DNA of 64,000 bases from Deferrisoma camini S3R1. Lineage in GTDB: Bacteria > Desulfobacterota > Deferrisomatia > Deferrisomatales > Deferrisomataceae. Shown here in pieces: positions 18,342-25,912 of this stretch (the first letter of the stretch is position 1; each line of letters opens with the position of its first letter). The notes under the pieces are model-generated. The model was not told the DNA's origin. It made no database searches and saw only the letters and a list, made by a program, of their open reading frames with translations. The position numbers and the translations under genes were made by a program. Location of the stretch: the NCBI RefSeq assembly GCF_000526155.1, contig NZ_JAFN01000001.1, forward strand, positions 144,824 to 208,823, written 5' to 3'.

Positions 18342-19679
18342 CTAGAAACGGACCGTGACGCGGGTCTCCACCGCGTGGATCTCCTCGACCCCGTAGAGCT
18401 CCTCGATCAGGTCGTCGGTGTCCCGGCGGTAGGTCAGATCCGCCGACCACCGCGAGCCGGGCCGGTAGGCGAGCCCCAGCTCCAGGCTTTGGGCCACCAG
18501 GTTCTCCAGGTCGTTGTTGATGTCCTCGTCCTTGCGGTAGTACGCGGCCGAGGCCACGAACCCGCGGGGCAGCCGCTGCTCGGCGTCCAGCGAGTAGGAG
18601 AGGCTTCGGGCCTCGGGGCCGTCCAGCCGGTCCTCGAGCCACCACGACAGGCCGGCCCGGAGAGAGAACCCCGGAATGCCCGGATCGAACACCCCGAAGC
18701 CCGCCTGCACCACGTCGAAGCTGGTGTTCGAGGCGCTCTCGTAGTGGTCCTCGTCGATCAGATCCCGCTTGGTGTAGGCGCCGCTCAGGGTCAGGTGGTC
18801 CCCCAGCCGCTGCTCCACGGCCAGCCGGTACTGGTTGTAGGGGGCCTGGCGCTCCAGGCTGAGGCGCTCCAGTCGGTACCGGCCGGGGTCGGCGTCCGCG
18901 GTGAAGTCCAGGAGGAAGTCGTCGTCCTCCTCGTTGCCCACCTTTTTGTACACGCTGGCCGTGATCTCGGTGCTGGTGGGGTCCCACCAGAGGGTGGCCG
19001 ACACCAGGGCCTCGCGCAGGTCGCCGTTCACCCACTCGGCGCTGGCTTTGGCCCAGGCGAGGTCGCGGAGCGTCTGCCGTACGGTCAGCCGCAGCAGGTC
19101 GTCGAAGTAGTCCAGGTAGTCGGCCCGAAGCCGGCCGCCCCAGGGAAGCCGGGCCTCGGCCGCCCCGCCCCAGGCGGCGTCCCGCTCCAGATCCTCGTAG
19201 TACTGCACCAAGCGGCCGCCGAAGGCCTCCACCGACGCCTCCACCGGCAGGGGCAGGCGCACGCGGGCCCCGGCCCCGTCCAGGTGCACGGGCTCGGCGC
19301 TCTCCCACGAGAACCGGCCGGCGGTGAGCTCCACCGCGCGCAGGGGCCGGGACACGAGCCCCAGGTCGTACACGAACAGGTGACTGCCGCCGGGAAACCG
19401 GTCCACCGAGCTGTAGAACACCGAGTCCGGCTCCTCCTGGCCCAGGTCCCACCGGAACGCGCCCGAGAAGAAGGCCCGGCTGTTCACGGGCAGGCCTTGC
19501 GCCTCCAGGACCAAGAGCTGGGAGCCGTACGCCCCCCGGTCGTCCTGGTCGGGGGCGGCGTCGGCCCACGACGCCCGCAGGGTGGTGCGGGACGTGCCGG
19601 AGAGGGTCCACGCTCCGGCTCCGCCGGCGCCCAGGCAGGCGGTCAGCCCAATGCCCAACGCGATCACGACTGGTTTCAT
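18342..19679 (-). CDS. Outer-membrane porin of a porin-cytochrome conduit (ExtI-like)
   Basis: The 445-residue product begins with a signal peptide (MKPVVIALGIGLTACLGAGG, cleavage near AGA-WTL). It then alternates short amphipathic strands throughout (for example RLSLERQAPYNQYRLAVEQRL and SWWLEDRLDGPEARSLSYSL) and ends in Phe (VRF), typical of a transmembrane barrel of 16 or more strands. ATG 19679 is chosen because GAGGA lies 5 nt upstream; the frame is open further but without a ribosome-binding site. Two multiheme cytochrome genes follow on the same strand, which identifies it as the barrel through which electrons cross the outer membrane. From memory it resembles ExtI of the Geobacter selenite/tellurite operon in context. 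Sequence identity could not be tested. Confidence 0.75.
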   Translation of the reverse strand: MKPVVIALGIGLTACLGAGGAGAWTLSGTSRTTLRASWADAAPDQDDRGAYGSQLLVLEAQGLPVNSRAFFSGAFRWDLGQEEPDSVFYSSVDRFPGGSHLFVYDLGLVSRPLRAVELTAGRFSWESAEPVHLDGAGARVRLPLPVEASVEAFGGRLVQYYEDLERDAAWGGAAEARLPWGGRLRADYLDYFDDLLRLTVRQTLRDLAWAKASAEWVNGDLREALVSATLWWDPTSTEITASVYKKVGNEEDDDFLLDFTADADPGRYRLERLSLERQAPYNQYRLAVEQRLGDHLTLSGAYTKRDLIDEDHYESASNTSFDVVQAGFGVFDPGIPGFSLRAGLSWWLEDRLDGPEARSLSYSLDAEQRLPRGFVASAAYYRKDEDINNDLENLVAQSLELGLAYRPGSRWSADLTYRRDTDDLIEELYGVEEIHAVETRVTVRF

Positions 19680-19733
19680 GGCGTCCTCAGGACCGGAAAA
19701 TGTGAGAAAAGGAACATGCCGGTTCCGCATACT

Positions 19734-19749
19734 TGCATGGCTCGTGCCA
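19734..19749 (-). promoter_or_regulatory. Sigma-54 (-24/-12) promoter of the conduit operon
   Basis: Minus-strand TGGCACGAGCCATGCA matches the consensus TGGCACG-N4-TTGCA at every defined position but one (A for the first T of the -12 box). The GG and GC dinucleotides have correct spacing. It lies 55 bp upstream of the porin ATG. Sigma-54 promoters need an AAA+ enhancer-binding activator, and a palindrome suitable as its site lies about 100 bp upstream. Confidence 0.7.
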
Positions 19750-19844
19750 CAGGGAACGGCACGGGGAGGATATCGAAAATACACACGGATATAAACGGCT
19801 TGCGACCAAGATCCGTCGCCGCCCCGGCTTGGGGAGGCGCGGTT

Positions 19845-19884
19845 TTGTTTCAAAGGTTTCGGGTGTTTGAAACAAGGTGAAACA
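19845..19884. promoter_or_regulatory. Upstream activator palindrome TTGTTTCAAA-N11-TTTGAAACAA
   Basis: TTGTTTCAAA (19845-19854) and TTTGAAACAA (19866-19875) are perfect inverted repeats with an 11-bp spacer. A third half-site, GTGAAACA, follows at 19877-19884. It sits about 95-135 bp upstream of the -24 element, the usual place for an enhancer-binding protein. The AT-rich perfect palindrome stands out in this GC-rich DNA. Confidence 0.6.
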
Positions 19885-19995
19885 CTGCCGTGAAAAATGA
19901 CCGGGCGGCCCCCATGCCTCCAGCCGGGGTGTTGGGACGCAGGTCTACCTGAAATTCAGGTTCCCGGCGTCTCAGCTTCCGATCGTCCTATCGGA

Positions 19996-20053
19996 AATCC
20001 CCCATCGGCCCTGGGGGGCCCTGCAACGGGGAGAGTAACTTTCCCTGAACCGG
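19996..20053 (+). repeat. Dispersed element A, copy 1
   Basis: The element has the layout AATCCCCCxTCGGCCC, an internal GGCC-type palindrome, then an ACGGGGAGA and GTAAC core. The same layout recurs at 20327-20386 (plus), 45222-45275 (minus) and 47001-47058 (minus), with a weak copy at 38237-38288. The best core is CAACGGGGAGAAGGGTAACG. All copies are intergenic. Confidence 0.65.
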
Positions 20054-20193
20054 GTAGCTGCGGCGGGGCATGGGTTTCAGGAACCGGAATTCAGCGGACA
20101 GGATACAGGGAAGGAACGACAGGCTTGATCCGGCGTCCGACGGCGTGCGGTCACAACCTGTCCACTGGAATCTGTCTTCTGCCCCCTGATTCG

Positions 20194-20277
20194 CAGGCCC
20201 CATGCCCCCCCGAGACCGTGAGGTAGTGTCAAAGAGGCGGGCCATACTTGGAACACTCTGAAATCAAGTAGGTTTTC
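20194..20277 (+). repeat. Dispersed element B, copy 1 (CGAGACCGTGAGGT)
   Basis: About 80 bp align with 38131-38212: CAGGCCCC, then CGAGACCGTGAGGT, a CAA(A/G)GAGGCG block, CTTGGAA and finally GGTTTTC or GGGTTTC. Both copies lie between a tandem-repeat or GC-rich element and a following gene. Confidence 0.55.
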
Positions 20278-20280
20278 ATG

Positions 20281-20315
20281 CGTCCTAGCGTCCCAGCCTC
20301 CCAGCGTCCTAGCGG
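20281..20315. repeat. 8-bp tandem repeat tract
   Basis: Four degenerate octamers in phase: CGTCCTAG, CGTCCCAG, CCTCCCAG, CGTCCTAG. The same octamer family occurs in many other intergenic gaps of the window. Confidence 0.75.
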
Positions 20316-20326
20316 AAGTTACATAG

Positions 20327-20386
20327 AATCCCCCCTTCGGCCCTGGAGGCCTCTACGATGGAGAAGGGGAACGTGCGTTGGTCCGG
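20327..20386 (+). repeat. Dispersed element A, copy 2
   Basis: This is the closest plus-strand match to the copy at 47001-47058. It shares CCCCCTTCGGCC, then GGAGAAGGG and ACGTGCGTTG. It lies upstream of the chemosensory operon. Confidence 0.65.
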
Positions 20387-20497
20387 CGCCGTTTCCGGCG
20401 GCAGGGCAAGGCCGGCCGGCGCCCGGGCTAAAGCCGCGGGGGGGCCACGCCGATCCGTAGCCCGAGTGTACAGAGCCGTTTGCGCGCGAGGATGGTC

Positions 20498-21463
20498 ATG
20501 CCGTTGGAAGGCACACTGAGCTACCGGGACCTGGCGCATCTCCTCCAGGTGGTCGGCGCCTCGAGGAAGTCGGGCGTGCTGGAGATCCGGTACGAGGACC
20601 GGCTCGCCCGCCTGGTGTTCCGGGACGGCCGGCTGATCCGGGCCGAGTCGAACCAGCGGCATCCGGAGCTGGGGGAGCTCCTGGTGCAGGCCGGCGCCCT
20701 GACGAGCCGGGATCTCCAGCGGGCGCTGGGACGCCAGAGCGCGGAGGGGGAGGAGCGCCGGATCGGGACCCTCCTGTGCGAGGAGTTCGGGGTGGCACCG
20801 GAGACGATCCAGGAGGTGCTTTCCCGCCAGTTCCGGGACATCGTGTTCGAGGTGCTCCGGTGGCCGGGCGGGACGTTCCGGTTCGAGTTCGGCGAGCCCG
20901 ACGAGGTGATGGACCGGTTCTCCCTAAACCCCTCGGCCTTCATCCTGGACGTCGGGATCCAGGCGGGGTTCCTGGCGGAGGAGGGGCTGGCCCGGGAGGA
21001 CGCCACCCTCGACTCTCCGCGGGTCGTGGTGGAGCTCGGCGATCCCCGGTTGCGGGACGCGTGCGCCCAGATGTGGAGGCGCAAGCGCAAGAAGGTGGTG
21101 GTCGTCCCGGACCCCGGCCGGCTCGCCACCGTGTTGGGGGACTGGCCCACCGAGGCCCCGTCCCCCTGGGTGATCACCGGCATCGGCCCGGAGCCGGGTG
21201 AGGAGGCCTGGAGCCGGATCGAGGCGATCCGCGCCCTGCAGCCCGCCTGCGTGCTGGTGGTGGTGGGGGCCTGTCGGGACGCCGGGGTGCGGGTGCGGGC
21301 CGCCGACGCGGGGGCCGACGCCTACGTGCCGGCCCCGTGTCCGGCCGATCTGGACGGCCCCCATGCCGAGGCCCACCTGGACGTGTTCCTGCTGCAGCTG
21401 CAGCGGGCGGTGGAGCACGCAGCCGGGGTCGAGGAGCCTCGGGCCGGAGAGGCCGGGGCATGA
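20498..21463 (+). CDS. DUF4388-domain protein with a receiver-like C-terminus
   Basis: The 321-residue product starts with a DUF4388/PATAN-type domain (MPLEGTLSYRDLAHLLQ, then GVLEIRYEDRLARLVFRDGRL). A helical middle region resembles the DUF4388-associated output region (LGELLVQAGALTSRDLQRALG and FGVAPETIQEVLSRQFRD). From about residue 195, a Lys/Arg run and VVVVPDPGRL begin a segment that looks like a degenerate response-regulator receiver (ending AADAGADAYVPAP), without a clear phospho-acceptor. ATG 20498 is preferred because GAGG lies 6 nt upstream; ATG 20492 is possible. DUF4388 proteins often accompany signalling systems in Desulfobacterota and Myxococcota. Its stop overlaps the cheA start (ATGA), so it is the first gene of the chemosensory operon and probably feeds into it. 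Confidence 0.85.
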   Translation: MPLEGTLSYRDLAHLLQVVGASRKSGVLEIRYEDRLARLVFRDGRLIRAESNQRHPELGELLVQAGALTSRDLQRALGRQSAEGEERRIGTLLCEEFGVAPETIQEVLSRQFRDIVFEVLRWPGGTFRFEFGEPDEVMDRFSLNPSAFILDVGIQAGFLAEEGLAREDATLDSPRVVVELGDPRLRDACAQMWRRKRKKVVVVPDPGRLATVLGDWPTEAPSPWVITGIGPEPGEEAWSRIEAIRALQPACVLVVVGACRDAGVRVRAADAGADAYVPAPCPADLDGPHAEAHLDVFLLQLQRAVEHAAGVEEPRAGEAGA

Positions 21464-23508
21464 ACTGCGTGCCGGACGAGAACGTCCAGGAGTTCCTGGC
21501 CGAGGCCGAGGAGATCCTGGACCGGCTCGCCGACGACCTGGCCGAGCTGGAGCAGACCCCCGAGGGAGACGAACCCGACCCCGAGGTGGTCAACAGCATC
21601 TTCCGGGCCGCCCACAGCCTGAAGGGCATCTCGGCCATGTGCGGCTTCGGCCAGATCACCGAGGTGGCCCACAAGACCGAGACCCTGTTGGACGGTGTGC
21701 GCATGGGCCGGGTCGGGTGCACCCGGCCGGTGATGGACCTGCTCTACGAGAGCCTCGACCTCCTTCGGAATCTGTGCTCCCGCCTGGCCCAGGGCCAGGC
21801 CCCGGAGGACCCCGGAGTGCCGGCGTTTGTGGAGCGGCTGATCCGGGCGGCCGAGGGGGGGGCGGGGAGCGACGAGGACGGCCTGGCCGCTTTGGGGCTC
21901 GGAGACGAGGTCCTGGCCGTGCTCACCGAGTACGAGCGCCACCGCCTCGAGGCCACCCTGAAGAACCCCAACCGGACCCTGGTCCGGGTGAAGGTTGGGT
22001 TCCCCTTCGAGACCTTCGACACGGACCTGGAGGCCCTGAACGCCACGCTGAAGGGCCTGGGGGAGATCATCTCCACCCTGCCGGGCACCGGCGAGGGCGC
22101 CCCGGATCGCATGGAGTTCGAGCTCCTGGTGGGCCTCAAGGCCGATCTGGAGGAGGCGCGGGCCGCGGTGGCCGCGCACGGGGCCCAGGTGGAGGAGCTG
22201 GCGCCGCCGGCGCGGCCGACTCCCCCCCCGGCCCCACCCCCTGCCTCGTGCCCGGCCGAGCCGCCCTGCACCGGGGCCCCGGCCGCACCCGAGGCGTGCC
22301 GGCCCCCGGCAGAGGGGGTGCGGAGCTTCAGCCAGTCGATCCGGGTGGACCTGACCAAGCTCGATGCGCTGATGAACCTGGTGGGCGAGCTGGTCGTGGC
22401 CCGCAGCCACATCCACCTGGTGATCGACCGGCTGCGGCGGGAGCAGGGGCTCACCGGAGCGGTGATCGAGCTGGCCAAGGCCCAAAAGGACCTGGACCGG
22501 CGGCTCACCGATCTTCGGGAGGCGGTGATGGACGTGCGCATGGTGCCCCTGGGCCAGCTGTTCTCCAAGCTCCAGCGCACCCTTCACAAGATCCTGCGCA
22601 CCACCGGCAAGGAGGTGGACCTGGAGATCCGGGGGGCCGACACCGAGATCGACAAGCTGATCGCCGAGGAGCTGGGCGACCCCCTGATCCACGTGATCCG
22701 AAACGCGGTGGACCACGGCATCGAGCCCCCGGACGAACGGGAGGCGAAGGGCAAGCCCCGGCGGGGCCGGATCGACCTGGTGGCCCACCAGCGGGGGAAC
22801 CACGTGGTGATCGAGGTGGCGGACGACGGGGCGGGCATCTCGCGGGAGCGGGTGCTCCGGAAGGCCGTGGACCGGGGAATGGTGGACCCGGACGCCCACC
22901 TCACCGACAAGGAGGTGCTCGACCTGGTGTTCGAGCCCGGTTTCTCCACCAAGGACCAGGCCACGGAGATCTCCGGCCGGGGGGTGGGCATGGACGTCCT
23001 GCGGAAGAACATCGCCCGGCTGTCGGGCATGATCGAGCTCAGCAGCGAGGAGGGCCGGGGGACGCGGGTGACCATCGTGCTGCCGATCACCATGGCCATC
23101 ATTCAGGCCCTGCTCGTCCGAGCGGGCACCATGCGGCTGGCCGTGCCGCTGAACAGCGTGCTCGAGACCCTGTCCCTGGCGGAGCAGGAGGTCGACCGGA
23201 TCGAGGGCCGTCCGGTGCTGCGGCTCCGGTCCGACACGATCCCCCTGGTGCGGCTGGACCGGGCCCTGGGGGTGGATCCGGGCTCGGAGAACGGGGCGGG
23301 CTACGCCGTGGTGGTGGGGGTGGCGGAGAAGCGGCTGGCCCTGATGGTGGACGAGCTGCTCATCCAGCAGGACGTGGTCATCAAGAGCCTGGGGTCCCGG
23401 CTCAAGGGGGTACCGGGCATCGCCGGCGCCACGGACCTGGGGGACCAGCGCCCGATCCTGGTGGTGGACGTGGCGTCGTTGGTCAAGGAGGCGGAGGCCC
23501 ATGCCTGA
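21460..23508 (+). CDS. cheA: Chemotaxis-type histidine kinase CheA
   Basis: The 682-residue product has all CheA modules in order. The HPt domain has the phospho-acceptor His52 in AAHSLKGIS. A linker and P2-like region (about 150-250) is followed by a Pro-rich spacer. The dimerisation helices carry LDALMNLVGELVV. The HATPase domain has an N box (HVIRNAVDHGIEPPDE), a G1 box (VADDGAGI) and a G2 box (GRGVGMDVLRKNI). A C-terminal CheW-like domain completes it. It lacks a fused receiver domain. The ATG overlaps the previous stop by 4 nt and the 3' end overlaps the cheW gene by 8 nt, indicating translational coupling. In the cytoplasm it would phosphorylate CheB and a response regulator that is not encoded nearby. 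Confidence 0.95.
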   Translation: MNCVPDENVQEFLAEAEEILDRLADDLAELEQTPEGDEPDPEVVNSIFRAAHSLKGISAMCGFGQITEVAHKTETLLDGVRMGRVGCTRPVMDLLYESLDLLRNLCSRLAQGQAPEDPGVPAFVERLIRAAEGGAGSDEDGLAALGLGDEVLAVLTEYERHRLEATLKNPNRTLVRVKVGFPFETFDTDLEALNATLKGLGEIISTLPGTGEGAPDRMEFELLVGLKADLEEARAAVAAHGAQVEELAPPARPTPPPAPPPASCPAEPPCTGAPAAPEACRPPAEGVRSFSQSIRVDLTKLDALMNLVGELVVARSHIHLVIDRLRREQGLTGAVIELAKAQKDLDRRLTDLREAVMDVRMVPLGQLFSKLQRTLHKILRTTGKEVDLEIRGADTEIDKLIAEELGDPLIHVIRNAVDHGIEPPDEREAKGKPRRGRIDLVAHQRGNHVVIEVADDGAGISRERVLRKAVDRGMVDPDAHLTDKEVLDLVFEPGFSTKDQATEISGRGVGMDVLRKNIARLSGMIELSSEEGRGTRVTIVLPITMAIIQALLVRAGTMRLAVPLNSVLETLSLAEQEVDRIEGRPVLRLRSDTIPLVRLDRALGVDPGSENGAGYAVVVGVAEKRLALMVDELLIQQDVVIKSLGSRLKGVPGIAGATDLGDQRPILVVDVASLVKEAEAHA

Positions 23509-24040
23509 CCGGACCGAGGCCTTGGCCGCGTGGCGGGCCCGGCTCCGGCAGGTGCTGGACGCCGAGGCCCTGGTCGAGCCCGAAGAGGAGGCCCCCGAAA
23601 CGCCCGCGGTTCGGACGGAGCTGCTGGAGGTCGAGGTTTCGGGCGAGCGCTACGGGTTGCCGGTGGAGTGCGTCGCCGAGATCCTCCGGCCCCGGCCGAT
23701 CACCCCCGTGCCCCGCACCCCCCCCTGGGTGCTCGGCATCGCCGGGCTTCGGGGCGTGGTCCTGCCGGTGGTGGACCTGGCCCTGCGCCTGGGGCTGGAG
23801 CCGGGCCCGGAGTCGCGCCACCAGAGGATCGTGGTGGTGCGGGACGGCGAGGAGCTCCTGGGGTTCCGGGTGGACCGGGTGGTGGGGGTGGTTCGGCTCG
23901 GTCCGTCCGAGGCGGCCGAGGAGGGGACGAACCGATTCCTGCGGGGGATGGGCAGAGATCGGGAGGGCCGCACGCTGGGGCTGCTGGATCCGGAGGCTCT
24001 GTGCGAGTTCCGGGTGGGTCAGGAGTGGAACGCCGCATGA
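23501..24040 (+). CDS. cheW: CheW-like coupling protein 1
   Basis: The 179-residue product has an N-terminal acidic extension of about 40 residues. A CheW domain follows (LLEVEVSGERYGLPVECVAEILRP, GIAGLRGVVLPVVDL, GFRVDRVVGVVRL). It would couple receptors to CheA. It overlaps cheA by 8 nt and the second cheW by 4 nt. Two adjacent, diverged CheW genes suggest that each serves one of the two receptors encoded next. Confidence 0.9.
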   Translation: MPDRTEALAAWRARLRQVLDAEALVEPEEEAPETPAVRTELLEVEVSGERYGLPVECVAEILRPRPITPVPRTPPWVLGIAGLRGVVLPVVDLALRLGLEPGPESRHQRIVVVRDGEELLGFRVDRVVGVVRLGPSEAAEEGTNRFLRGMGRDREGRTLGLLDPEALCEFRVGQEWNAA

Positions 24041-24507
24041 GCGAGGGGAGGCTGGAGTTCCTGTGCTTCGACGTGGGGCGGCGGCGTTTCGCCGTCGACA
24101 TCCGGGTCGTGCGCGAAATCCTCCGGCCCCGGCCGCTGACCCGGGTGCCGGGGGCCCCGCCCACGCTCCGGGGGGTGTTCAACCTGCGGGGCGAGCTGAT
24201 CCCGGTGGCCGACGTCCACCGGATCCTGGGCGAGGTCCCGCCGCCCAGGGCGGGCGAGGAGGCCAAGCTGCTCGTGGTGCACCCCGGCGGACGGCCGTTC
24301 GGGATCGAGGTGGACCGGCTGGCGGAGGTGGAGTCGGTTCCCCTGGATGCCCTGGCCCCGGTGCCCGGGTCGGAGGAGCCGGGCGCCAGCCTGGTGGTGG
24401 CCATGTTCCGACGCACCGACGCGGCCGAGGACGTGGTGCTGGTCCTCCGGGCCGGCGCGCTCCTTCCGGAACCGGTGGTCAAGGAGGTGACCCATGAAGG
24501 GGTCTGA
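24037..24507 (+). CDS. cheW: CheW-like coupling protein 2
   Basis: The 156-residue product is a single CheW domain ([55 protein letters not shown]). It shares the motif [13 protein letters not shown] with the corresponding EILRPRPITPVP of the first CheW, so the two are probably tandem duplicates. The start ATG overlaps the previous stop (ATGA) and the 3' end overlaps the next gene by 14 nt. Confidence 0.9.
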   Translation: MSEGRLEFLCFDVGRRRFAVDIRVVREILRPRPLTRVPGAPPTLRGVFNLRGELIPVADVHRILGEVPPPRAGEEAKLLVVHPGGRPFGIEVDRLAEVESVPLDALAPVPGSEEPGASLVVAMFRRTDAAEDVVLVLRAGALLPEPVVKEVTHEGV

Positions 24508-25912
24508 CGTTCGGTGGTGGGCCGCGGGGGGCGTGTTGGGGGCGGTGTGCGCCGGGGCCGGGGCCGTGGTCGGGCCGTGGGCCGCCGTGGGGGCGCTGGT
24601 GGTGGGGGCCGGGATGGCCGCGCGGTGGAACCGTATCACCCGCGACGCGGTGGAGGAACGGGAGCGGGAGCTGGCCCGGGCCGCGGCCGATCCGGCGGCG
24701 GAGCGGCCGGCGTGGCTGGAGGACCTGGTGACCGAGCTGAACCGGACCCGGCAGGAGAAGGTCCGGGTCGAGACCGTGGCCGCGGCAGCCCAGGCCGAGG
24801 CGGCCGCGGCCCGCGAGGCGGGTGCGGCCGAGGCGGCCCGGCTCCGCAAGGCCGTGGCCGAGGTGCTCGGGCAGTTGGAGGAGTCCCTGGGCAACGGCGG
24901 GGAGGAGAACCCCTGCCACGCGCTCGACCCCATCCTGTCGGACCTGACGGCCCACGCGGAGGAGCAGCGGGCCAACGTGGAGCGGTCCGTGCAGACCCTG
25001 CAGGAGGTGCTGGCCGGCCTGGGGGACGCGGCCCGGCAGTGGGCCGACACGGCCCGGGCCCTGGAGACCTTTGCCTCGTGGTACCGGGAGGCGGGCCACG
25101 CCTTGCCCACCCTCGCCGCGGTGGCCGAGGTGCCGGCCGAGGCGCCCGCCCTGGAGGAGCTGGCCGAGTCCGTGGGGCCGGCCGTGGCGGGGCTGGAGGC
25201 CTGCGTGCAGCGGTTCGACCGGCTGCGGCAGAGGTGGGACGAGGCCCTGGCCGCGATCGGCGCCCTGGGGGAGCAGGTCCAGTCCGTCGGGTCGATCCTG
25301 AACGTGATCGAGGACGTGACGGAACAGACCAACCTCCTGGCCCTGAACGCGGCGATCCTGGCGGCCCAGGCCGGGGAGCATGGCCGCGGGTTCGCGGTGG
25401 TGGCCGACGAGATCCGAGACCTGGCCGAGCGCACGGCCGAGTCCACCAAGGAGATCGGAAGCCTGATCGAGGCCATCCAGACCGGCTCGGCCCGGGCCGT
25501 GGCCCTGCTCGACGACGAGCGGGGAGCCCTCCACGAGGGGGTGGGGGCCCTGGAACGGGCGGTCGCCAGGACCCAAGGGTGGGCCGAGGCCGCGGCCGCG
25601 GCCCGGGACGAGGTTCGGGGGCTGTTGGAAAAGGCCCGGGCGCCCCTGGAGCGGGCGAAGGAGGCGGTGCGTGCCTGGGGTGAGGCGCCGCCCCTGCCCC
25701 GGCCGCCGGCGGTGCCCGAGGTGCCCCGGGACGAGGAGGGAACGGGGCTCAACCGGGTCCAAGAGCTGTGTGAGGAGGGGGCGTTCCTGGTGGGACAGCT
25801 GCGGGACTCGGTGGCCGAGGCGGCCGACGAGATGGGCCGCCGGCTGGGCGGGGCGGCCCGGGCCGCGGCCGCCCTGCGGGCGCTGGCGGACCAGGGGGAG
25901 GCGCAGGGATGA
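24494..25912 (+). CDS. Methyl-accepting chemotaxis-type receptor without a sensor domain
   Basis: The 472-residue product has two short hydrophobic segments (about 8-43) forming a membrane hairpin. A long charged coiled coil follows (about 45-260). The conserved receptor tip is at about 268-325 ([48 protein letters not shown]). The return helix is Ala-rich and interrupted by a Pro-rich stretch (about 395-412). There is no periplasmic or PAS sensing domain, so it may sense membrane state, act through a partner, or structure the array. It overlaps its neighbours by 14 and 4 nt. Methylation-site pentapeptides are not obvious. Confidence 0.85.
   Translation: MKGSDVRWWAAGGVLGAVCAGAGAVVGPWAAVGALVVGAGMAARWNRITRDAVEERERELARAAADPAAERPAWLEDLVTELNRTRQEKVRVETVAAAAQAEAAAAREAGAAEAARLRKAVAEVLGQLEESLGNGGEENPCHALDPILSDLTAHAEEQRANVERSVQTLQEVLAGLGDAARQWADTARALETFASWYREAGHALPTLAAVAEVPAEAPALEELAESVGPAVAGLEACVQRFDRLRQRWDEALAAIGALGEQVQSVGSILNVIEDVTEQTNLLALNAAILAAQAGEHGRGFAVVADEIRDLAERTAESTKEIGSLIEAIQTGSARAVALLDDERGALHEGVGALERAVARTQGWAEAAAAARDEVRGLLEKARAPLERAKEAVRAWGEAPPLPRPPAVPEVPRDEEGTGLNRVQELCEEGAFLVGQLRDSVAEAADEMGRRLGGAARAAAALRALADQGEAQG

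Larger units (their letters stand above)
19680..20497. other. 818-bp intergenic region with promoter, operator and repeats
   Basis: The region separates the divergent conduit operon and chemosensory operon. It holds a sigma-54-like promoter with an upstream palindrome (facing left), two copies of a roughly 58-bp dispersed element, one copy of a CGAGACCGTGAGGT element and a tract of 8-bp repeats. Short open frames here have no coding character. Confidence 0.7.
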
